Origin: Steinernema hermaphroditum
Lineage: Eukaryota > Nematoda > Chromadorea > Rhabditida > Steinernematidae
NCBI GenBank assembly: GCA_030435675.1
Contig: CM059623.1
Span: forward strand, 274,012-338,011
Length of the DNA stretch: 64,000 nucleotides
Direction of reading: 5' to 3'
The notes below the pieces were generated by a model that did not search any database, was not told the origin of the DNA, and saw only the letters and a list, made by a program, of their open reading frames with translations. A program made the translations under genes and the position numbers. Shown here piece after piece: positions 56,278 to 64,000 of this stretch (positions are counted from its first letter, which is position 1; the number at the start of each line of letters is the position of its first letter).

Positions 56278-59200
56278 ATGGCGACACCGGCGGGAGCGGC
56301 CAATCCGTCCGAATGCGGAATCCAGGTGTTCTGCCGAATCCGGCCGCTCAACGAAACCGAAAAGGCGAACAACTACCAGTTCATCCCGAAGTTCCCCAAC
56401 CAGGACACGATCTCCATATCGGGCAAGAGCTACTCGTTCGACAAAGTCTTCGACCCGTCATGCAAACAAGAGCACGTGTACATGGGAGCCGCGTACCACA
56501 TCGTCCAGGACGTACTTTCCGGATACAACGGCACGGTCTTTGCCTACGGTCAAACGTCTTCCGGAAAGACTCACACGATGGAGGTGCGCTTTGATGTGTT
56601 GTTCCTAGTTTTCACTCTCGCTGGTTTAGGGAGTAATCGGCGACCCTGATAAGCAGGGAATCATCCCCCGCATTATCTCGGACATCTTCAACCACATTTA
56701 CAACATGGACAATGTGAACTTGGAGTTCCACATCAAGGTGTCCTATTTCGAAATCTACAATGAGAAGATCCGCGATCTGCTGGACGTGACGAAGACGAAC
56801 CTGTCGATCCACGAAGACAAGAACCGCGTGCCATACGTCAAAGGCGCCACCGAACAATTCGTCTCGAATCCCGAAGAAGTGCTGGCCGCCATTGAGGAGG
56901 GAAAGAACAATCGCCAAGTCGCCGTGACGAACATGAACGAGCACTCGTCGAGGTCACACAGTGTTTTCCTCATCCAGGTCGACCAAGAGGACAAGCAAGA
57001 CCAGCGAAAGAAGACGGGTAAACTGTACCTGGTAGATTTGGCCGGTTCCGAAAAGGTCAGCAAGACGGGTGCCGAAGGAAGCGTACTTGAAGAGGCGAAG
57101 AACATCAACAAATCGCTATCCGCTCTCGGAAATGTCATCTCCGCATTGGCTGAGGGAACGGTAGGTCCATTGAGTCAGTCGATTTCCTGTTAATGATCGT
57201 TTGTGTTCAGAAGTCCCACGTGCCCTATCGTGATTCGAAGCTGACGCGTATCCTGCAAGAATCACTCGGTGGTAACTCGCGCACCACGGTCGTCATCTGC
57301 GCGTCGCCTGCGTCGTTCAACGAAGCCGAAACGAAATCAACGCTAATGTTCGGACAGCGCGCGAAGACGATCAAGAATGTTGTCGTTGTTAACGAAGAAT
57401 TGACGGCAGAAGAATGGAAGCGCCGCTACGAGCGCGAGAAGGAAAAGGTCCTCAAGATGAAGCAGATGATCATCGGGCTTGAGGCTGAAGTGAAGAGGTG
57501 GCGCGCCGGCGAGAAGGTCTCTGAAGCCGAGTGGGCGCAGAGCCTGAATGCAGGCCAGATGACCGAGAGCGCACTGCTTACTCCTTCTTCCAGCGACGCC
57601 CTCATGATGTCCATCGCTGGTGCCGAGGTTCCCATGCTTACCTCGAGACAGGGACCTATCACAGGTAGAGATGGACTGCTTTTCTACCTACTTATCCCTT
57701 TGTTGTTTAGATGAGGAAAAGCGCAAGTACGAAGAAGAGCGTACAAAGCTGTACCAGCAGCTCGATGAGAAGGACGATGAGATTCAGCAGCAGTCGCAGA
57801 TGACCGAACGCCTGAAGCAGCAGCTGAACGAGCAGGACGACCACATCAAGCAGATGAAAGAGGACTATGAGCAGGCGCTTCTCGACCTACAGCGCTATCA
57901 GACCGAGAACGAAACGGCACGTGAAGAGTCCAAGGAGGTGTACACGGCCCTCGAGGAGTTGGCTCTCAACCTCGACCAACAGAAGAGCGAAGTGCAGCAG
58001 AAATCGATTGAGATCAACGAGCTTGGCGAACAGCTTGCCTCGAAGACCGTAGAAATGGACAAACTGGCCGTGGAGCTTGACGAACTGCGGGACCAATCGT
58101 CGACGCAGGGCAAGCGCGTCCACGACAACGTCCAGAACATCCTCCGCGAGTTGGCTGACCTCGGAGGCACCTACGTCATTCCCGAGAAATTCAACTCCGA
58201 CTTCGGCGCGGACAAAAAGCTCGATGAAGAGATGTTCACACACGCCCGCATCTGCATCTCGAAACTGTCGAGCGACTACAAGTCGGTGCTCTCTAAAGTC
58301 TCGAACCTCGAGACCGGCTCCGGTGACTTCGCGAAGAAGCTGGAGACCGCCGAGAAAGAACTGTCCGAGACCAAGCTGCAGCTTCAGCAGATGGATGTGA
58401 AGAACAAGTCGCTTCACGACGAAATTGGCGAGTTGGAAAAGGCTAAGCGCGAGCTGGAGGGCGAGGTCGATCAGCTGAACGAGCGCGTCGCCGCTGGAGG
58501 TGAAGGCGCAGACAGTGGCGAGGGCAAAGAGCAGCACTTGAAGCAGTTGGCTCAACTGAGGGATCAGATCGCCGAAAAGAACCAACAGATCAAAGAACTC
58601 ACCGAGAATCTTCGCGAACTCCAGGTGGTCAAAGATCAGCTGCAGAGCGACTTCGAGAAGCTGAAGACGGACGAGAGTGAGAAGGAGAAGCGCATCAAGT
58701 CGCTGGCGGCACTCTCTGATAAACGTGAACAGGCCAAGCAGGATTTGAAGGGTTTGTTTTTTGTATGCTTCGAATGCGAATTAATATTCTTCTTTAGGTC
58801 TCGAAGAAACTGTCGGCAAAGAAGTGCACACACTCCAGAATCTCCGTAAGATGTTCGTTCAAGATCTCGCACAGCGCCTGAAGCGCGCCCCCACAGGGCC
58901 AGAACCCGATGATGACTTCACTTCGAGCCCGGCGCAGCGTCAGAAGCTCATCTTCCTCGAGAACAACCTCGACCAGCTTACAAAGGTGCACAAGCAGCTT
59001 GTCAGAGACAACGCCGATCTCCGCTGCGAGCTTCCGAAAATGGAGAAGCGCCTGAGGGCAAGCATGGAGCGTGTGAAGAATCTCGAATCCGCCCTCCGAG
59101 ATACCAAAGAGAACGCGATGAAGGATCGCAAGAAGTACCAGCACGAAGTGGAGCGAATCAAAGAGGCCGTGAGACAGAGAAATCTGGCCAGAAGAGGTCT

Positions 59201-59340
59201 CGCCACTCCACAGATCGGTAGAATATCTGGGTATTCTGTTCTTGCTCTAATCAGCTTTCTTTCCAGCAAAACCAATCCGGCCAGGCCAGCACTATCCGGT
59301 GTCAACGCAAGTATCACGACCAGTTCTTCCCTCCGCTTAA
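56278..59340 (+). CDS. unc-116: Kinesin-1 heavy chain
   Basis: Six exons: 56278-56583, 56630-57160, 57211-57664, 57711-58751, 58798-59217, 59267-59340; introns 46-50 bp, all GT...AG; 941 aa. A plus-end microtubule motor that moves mitochondria, synaptic vesicle precursors and RNA particles. Motor domain about 13-345: P-loop GQTSSGKT (91-98), switch [10 protein letters not shown] (205-213), switch II VDLAGSE (237-243), neck linker [20 protein letters not shown]. Residues 430-885 are a long stalk of coiled coil rich in Glu/Lys/Gln. The light-chain binding stretch is followed by the tail with the autoinhibitory QIAKPIRPG motif (about 916-924) spanning the last splice site, so regulation by head-tail folding is kept. 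High C/G use at third positions suggests strong expression. Longer than the 815 aa of C. elegans UNC-116, within range for other animals. Confidence 0.95.
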
Positions 59341-60033
59341 TTTAATTAACATCTTGTTAATATTATATTTTGTTTATTTACCATGTTTTGATTAATGGGA
59401 TCTAGTATGAAAAACCCCAGACGCTAATACGGATAATAAAAGATTGCTTTTTGCTTGGAATCGTAGTGAAATGCACTATTGGGTCCAATATTTCTGTGGT
59501 TTTGTTCAGGAGCAGTATAAATCGAGTACCAATAGACACGCAAATCTGGAAATGCGGATGGACTATCGTGTTTAGGACAAAAATAAGGACAAAACTCTTT
59601 CACTCATAAGAGATTACGTACTTGAAGGATTTCCTGAAAGGGTTAGAGACCCGATAATGAACCCGTTTTTATTTCCATGATAGATTTGACGTCGGAGATG
59701 AAGTGCACTCCACGGGGAGGACACGAGCCACAGAGTCTGTGATGAAGGCAGAGATGGGAGGGTCCTTGAGGTGCAACTGTTAGTTATTTCTGGGGCCTGC
59801 CAAAGAATCGACACTCTAAATGTAGGGTAGATGGCTCAGTCCTGACACGAAACTCATGCCGCCTGCGCATCACGTTTGTTCATCTGACTTCGTTCGTTTC
59901 CGTTTGTGTGGGTGTCCGGTAATGTGTTGATTTGTCATGGTCAGCGTTATTCACGCGCGCCAAGCCTCTAAAGTGTAGCAAAACGTGTCCCATGTACTGT
60001 TTGATTAACAGTGCTTCTATGTTCTAGGGGATT
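59341..60033. other. Intergenic region between unc-116 and the MATH-BTB gene
   Basis: AATAAAAGATT near 59435 is a candidate polyadenylation signal for unc-116. Otherwise nothing is seen. Confidence 0.45.
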
Positions 60034-61939
60034 ATGGCCACAGAAATCAAGATCATTCGCCGTATGGGTCGTTGTCCGTGCAACCGAAATAGCACCTCAT
60101 GCTTTGGAGCTGAAGAAGTCGAAGTTGGAGGATTCAAGTGGTGCATTAGCAATGCCATAGGCGATTACGACGAAAGGATCAAGAAATTCGACCTTCCCGT
60201 GAACATCAAGTGCGTTCCTACCTGCGGCAAGAGGGCGCTGTGGCGATGTGAAGCAAAAGTAGGAACTGTTGTCATTGGAGAGACAACGTATTTCACGGAG
60301 ACGAAGTCAGCAACAGTTCACATTGGCCAAGCAAGGAAGGCGTTGCGCTTCATCTAGTTTGAATTATACTTTTAGTGGGCAGTGACGTTCAGCTTCGACC
60401 GAGCTGAAACCACTCAAATTACCGATGGGAATCATATAAATGAAGAATTTGAGGACTTCGATCAGTTTCGCATGGAAATCACTCTTCAGATCACCAAGTT
60501 CGGAATGTTGTTTTACTCTGATGACACTGCAATTTCAGGATATCCATCATCGACCTTTCTACTCCGAAGAACGGATTCATCCGTGAGCCATCCGATGCTC
60601 TTCGGATCACCGTCGATGGGAACGATCTCTATCTTTCTAAATGGGTAATTGACTCTCCCAGCTTCATTTCTAAATCACATTATAGTTCCTCACTCATCAC
60701 TCGGAGTTCTTCCGCGCGATGTTCGAAGGTGACTTCGTGGAGAAACACACCGGTTCATACGTTCTTCGCGAGATCGAGTTCACCGAATTTCTCCGTTTTC
60801 TGGCGATTCTTCACGGAAAACGACGTTATGTCGACAGTAACTGATTACTGTGAGGAAGGTTGAATGATGCTACTTCTTGCAGAGTCATGCGTAAAGCAGC
60901 AGCTGACCATGGCGGACATGTATCAATGCGAATACGTCTTCCGGAAGTGCTTGCAGTACAGCGGCAGATTGAAAGCGAACTACTACAGAACTCTTTTTCC
61001 AATGGGCCAGGAAGAGGAAGTGGTTCACGTTTATACGATCCCCATGGATCGCCCTTACTTTAAACACGCAGTAGAAGTTGGAGGATTTAAGTGGTAGGAG
61101 AAGTTCTGCACCTAATCCATCTAATGAACTAGTTTAGGCTGTTCCGAAGTCCCGGAATTGGAGAAGAAGGAGTGAAGGTGTCCGTCTGGTGTAAGAAGAG
61201 CGACATGAAGAGCACTATGCTATGGAACTGTGCCGTCAAAGGGAAATTCGAAGTGAAGTCTTCGAAGAATAACAGTGATGGACAAGACAAACGGCACAAA
61301 ATAGTATGTACATATCTCTGAAACTTGTGACGGCTTTCTTTCCAGTTCTCACGTACATGGAACATGTACTCTTATGGTTCATTCAGCCTGAAATACGGAG
61401 AAGTACACAGTGTTGAATTCGCAGAATATTCCGGAAGCACTGTCCACTTCTCGCTTGAAATCATCGAGTAGGTTGTAAATGTAGTGGTCATTACTTACGA
61501 TGCTTCTTTAGGGGTTTTCTGATCGATCTCTCATCACCTACCAATGAACTGATTAGCGATTCATCCGATGCCGTTTGCCTCGTCGTGGAGGGAGAACTGC
61601 TTTATTTATCCAAATACGTAGGCAGTAACCTCTTGTATGGTCCTTTACGGAGTTTTTCAGATTCTCTCGATCCACTGTCCCTATTTCCGTGAGATGTTCA
61701 AGACCGATCAGGACTTTCACAAAGTTGATGTCGGTTTGGACGAATTTCTCCTCTTTATTGCTGTTCTTCACGATAAGAATGTTCCCATCTACTGTGAGTA
61801 CCCACCACAGTTGCTCCAAGCATTTACAAATTATTGCATTATAGCGTACGTTGCCAAGAAGTTAAACAAGCTGACGACGAAATTCGGTTGCAGCTTCGAC
61901 TACTGGTTCGCCCAACGACGCCTTAAAGGCTGCTGGTGA
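60034..61939 (+). CDS. MATH-BTB-MATH-BTB protein
   Basis: Nine-exon model: 60034-60315, 60376-60497, 60539-60644, 60686-60836, 60883-61093, 61138-61303, 61346-61467, 61512-61617, 61661-61939 (about 514 aa). Each half has a MATH domain opened by VEVGGFKW and closed before a linker (IDLSTPKNGFIREPSDALRI in the first, IDLSSPTNELISDSSDAVCL in the second), then a BTB/POZ domain (HHSEFFRAMFEGDF; HCPYFREMFKTDQD). MATH-BTB proteins are substrate adaptors for CUL-3 ubiquitin ligases and are greatly expanded in nematodes. No stop separates the halves: exon 5 runs from the end of BTB 1 straight into MATH 2. Exon lengths 122 and 106 repeat exactly in both halves. The second BTB is short and its end is odd; an extra intron (61794-61844) is possible. 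It may instead be two genes with undetected ends. The first intron's donor (GTTCAC) is weak. Confidence 0.7.
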
Positions 61940-62300
61940 ATGGTTCCTTTGTGGGTTCTGTTATTGTACAAATTTGTTTTATTTTCACGTTCTCACAAAT
62001 GAATGTTCGTTTCAATTGTGGGGAACTTTCGATCAGTGGTCCTATAGACATCTACTTCGCAGGCTACGGTAACTTCTACGTGTGGCTTTATTGTACTCTT
62101 CTTATTTACATCACTATTTATACTTTCTTCTTCCGCCTCCCTACAGTAGCTCAAGTGGCTCACCCTCGGCCTCAACACCGATATCGGCTTCGTGAACGTG
62201 TTGTGCGCACTGTTCTCTACCGTAGTGCACACCGTCTCGCAGGCGGAGGCCAGCATGACGCTTACGGTGGGCGACACCTCGTTCATCTCCACTGCTCCTG
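61940..62300 (+). other. Possible orphan exon with strong codon bias
   Basis: At about 62150-62298, after CCCTACAG, one plus frame reads KWLTLGLNTDIGFVNVLCAL and on to ASMTLTVGDTSF with C/G at almost every third position, as in the real genes here. I do not recognise it. The rest of the interval is unassigned. It may be a fragment of a gene broken by the adjacent retroelement. Confidence 0.3.
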
Positions 62301-62990
62301 AAGATGCACATTTTTGCTCCTCAATACTATTTGAAGGGAAATACTACGAAAATGAAAGCGCTAGCCCGGTCAGTAGCCTGGTTTCCAGGGATGGACAGGA
62401 GAATCCAGGCAAAAGCGCGAGAATGTGTAAAGTGTGCAGAAGTCGGCTCAGAGAAAGTCATGATTCCACTTCATCAGTGGGAGGAACCCATGAATGTATG
62501 GGAAAGGATATCCATATCGACTTTTGCGGACCGTTCTACAAAGACACATGTTGTTAGTCGCGGTCGACGCCAAAAGTGAATGGCCGGAGGTCATCAAAAT
62601 GTGCTCGACAAGCGCTGATTCCACGGTGAGAGTAGTAAAAAGAGTGTTAAGATGGTTTGGATTGGCGTATCCGACCATGGCCCACTGTTTGCGAGCAAGG
62701 AATTCGCAGAGTACTGCAAACGGAACGGCATCAAGCACATGCAATCAGCCCCATATCATCGTCCTCAATCGAACAAAGAAGCGAAAAGATTCGTGCAGTT
62801 CTTCGGCAGTGTCGAAGAAAGAGGACAGGACGGCCATCGAAGACAACGTAGGTTCCATTCTGCTAGACCCCGCTACGAGACCCAGGTTGATTCTGACTAC
62901 TACGACCAAATAGTCAGACCTTCTTGTGGAACAGTTTATACGCCAAGGAAAGGGCTGCTACAAGACGTCTTATGGGCAGAGTGGATGCGT
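62290..62990 (+). pseudogene. Gypsy-type integrase remnant
   Basis: Plus strand, at least two frame changes. Zinc-binding part KMKALARSVAWFPGMDRRI then ARECVKCAEV; core part ISIDFCGPFYKDTCC (first catalytic Asp), LLVAVDAKSEWPEVIKMCST, VSDHGPLFASKEFAEYC (second Asp) and YHRPQSNKEAKRFVQFF (Glu). All three catalytic residues survive but the frame does not. Metaviridae/gypsy pol type. No reverse transcriptase is in the window upstream. Confidence 0.85.
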
Positions 62991-63162
62991 ACCGCTTAGC
63001 TGTAATATGACATAGCCAATATTCGTGACAGCTTTCGAAAGCATCGTCTTTGTCGCTGTTGTTCAAATCCGGTGAGTGGTCCAATTCCGGTGCTAGGTGT
63101 TCGTGTAGTTCGGCCTTGGTGATCGGTCGCAGCTCGTTAATGTCGAGCCCTTCACGTGACAT
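62914..63162 (-). CDS. Small unknown ORF in the SL1-bearing repeat
   Basis: Minus-strand frame of 82 codons from ATG at 63162, MSREGLDINELRPITKAELH, acidic in the middle. It lies about 190 nt downstream (minus strand) of the exact SL1 sequence. A second open frame with CPHTKTC and RPPVHFKEP overlaps upstream. Family unknown; may be the start of a retroelement protein. Confidence 0.3.
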   Translation of the reverse strand: MSREGLDINELRPITKAELHEHLAPELDHSPDLNNSDKDDAFESCHEYWLCHITAKRYASTLPIRRLVAALSLAYKLFHKKV

Positions 63163-63251
63163 TCCGCTTCTCCACCGGCTCCTTCTCTGTCAGCGATGAC
63201 GGTTCTTTGAAGTGCACAGGCGGTCGCGAGACACAGGTCTTTGTGTGCGGA

Positions 63252-63380
63252 CACTCGATAGGCTCAGTGGGTTGAATGGATGCTGCTTGCCACGCGGGTC
63301 TTGTTATCTGGTTTGGTGATTGAATGATCGGTTGCGATGTGGGTGAACCTCAAACTTGGGTAATTAAACCTTTATTAAGA
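63252..63380. repeat. SL1-bearing repeat, copy 2
   Basis: GGCTCAGTGG, TGCTGCTTGCCACGCGGGTC, then CTCAAACTTGGGTAATTAAA and CTTTATTAA, in the same order as 20918-21040. The spacer sequences differ between the copies. Confidence 0.6.
63349..63370 (-). other. Exact 22-nt SL1 leader sequence
   Basis: On the minus strand all 22 nt equal the nematode SL1 leader (GGTTTAATTACCC then AAGTTTGAG). The next bases are GTTCACCC, unlike the SL RNA intron, and no Sm-binding site (AATTTTTGG) follows, so this is not an evident SL RNA gene. Confidence 0.85.
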
Positions 63381-63389
63381 CACGGTACA

Positions 63390-64000
63390 TATCACAATGG
63401 CGCGCAAAGAGAACAGTGGCTTCTTTGGCGACGACGGTTCCTTTTTCATCCGGACGGCAGCTGGGTGGGTCCTTAAAGGGCGATTGTTACGGGGCGGCGG
63501 ACGGCGGGATACGGTCGACGTCGGCATTTTTCAACTTGAGGAATTCAACTTGGCGTCGAACAGGTTGAAGGATGAATTCAGCAACTGTGGGCCTGATGCG
63601 AGGGCGATCCGCATGCGGGGGTGCATGCCAGCTCCTGGTTCTTGGACGACTCCTACCGTTTCGATGCTGTTTACTTGACCGATGCGATTGCAGCGCGTTA
63701 CAGCTCTGGTCTCGACGCGCTCGAAGAAGTCTTGGATAGACTGATCGGGTGAGGACTCCTCGAAGGAACAAGGCAGCAGAAGATGAGCAGCCAGGCAGCG
63801 GTGGTCAGATTTGGAGTGCAACAAGATGTAAATGTTAGCTATCGTCAATTCACAAAATCGCGACACCGTTTCTGTTTTGGTAGCGCGAGCGGCTCGGCGC
63901 CGTCGCGCGAAGAAATAAAATCAGAGTTATTGATCATTGTGGCGTTGGTGCCCTTGCGGCACGAAGACGAACGGTGCCGCGACAGAGCGAAGCGCGGCAA
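63390..64000. other. Unassigned end of window
   Basis: Minus-strand frame 63866-63531 (DQSIQDFFERVETRAVTRCN) could be coding; no family recognised. Its position upstream of SL1 on the minus strand suggests another retroelement piece. Confidence 0.3.

Noticed and set aside
57887..58585. Long minus-strand ORF, 232 codons, opposite the kinesin stalk
   Set aside because: Antisense shadow of a codon-biased coiled-coil exon; Leu-rich only because Glu/Lys/Gln codons reverse to Leu/Phe.
63349..63370. Functional SL1 RNA gene
   Set aside because: The leader is not followed by the SL RNA intron, Sm site or stem-loop; only the 22-nt leader is present.
1..64000. CRISPR array, prokaryotic operon or rRNA genes
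   Set aside because: No regularly spaced direct repeats with unique spacers and no rRNA sequence; the window is eukaryotic with spliceosomal introns.

Overview
This is eukaryotic DNA, almost certainly from a free-living or parasitic rhabditine (clade V) nematode. Evidence: protein-coding genes with 44-60 bp introns, TTTCAG/TTTTAG acceptors just upstream of start codons (candidate trans-splice sites), orthologues of UNC-116 kinesin, RPB-4, SBDS-1 and a nematode-type globin, a MATH-BTB gene, Tc1/mariner and hAT relics, and an exact copy of the 22-nt nematode SL1 leader. I cannot name the genus.

Layout. 1-24.5 kb is a graveyard of mobile elements with almost no host genes: six copies of a ~400-500 bp dispersed repeat (family A), mariner/Tc and hAT MITEs, foldbacks, a 4.5 kb LTR retrotransposon on the minus strand (8.72-13.19 kb) that keeps gag and an env-like part but has no pol, gypsy-like 3' ends, and a Maverick/Polinton remnant at 17.5-18.9 kb (C-terminal half of a family B DNA polymerase plus a broken packaging ATPase). 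27.3-29.7 kb carries one four-exon globin gene on the minus strand. 29.7-52.9 kb is gene-poor; it holds five tRNA genes (47.2-52.0 kb, all minus strand: Thr, Phe, Thr, Asn, Phe), a hAT MITE with 8-bp target duplication at 34.2 kb, a nested palindrome at 42.4-42.7 kb and several decayed repeat families. 52.9-62 kb is the gene-dense part on the plus strand: rpb-4, sbds-1 (179 bp apart, a candidate operon), unc-116, and a MATH-BTB-MATH-BTB gene. 62.1-64 kb falls back into retroelement debris (gypsy-type integrase, SL1-bearing repeat).

How it fits together. The plus-strand block is ordinary housekeeping: RNA polymerase II stalk, 60S ribosome maturation and axonal/organelle transport. The interesting part is the accessory DNA: the Maverick remnant with its intergenic hairpin, the SL1 leader embedded in a repeat at two sites, the pol-less gag/env-like LTR element with an alternating leader repeat, a small unknown ORF present twice near mobile DNA, and the internally duplicated MATH-BTB gene whose two halves keep identical exon lengths. 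All gene models are by eye from splice sites and reading frames; no database search was run.
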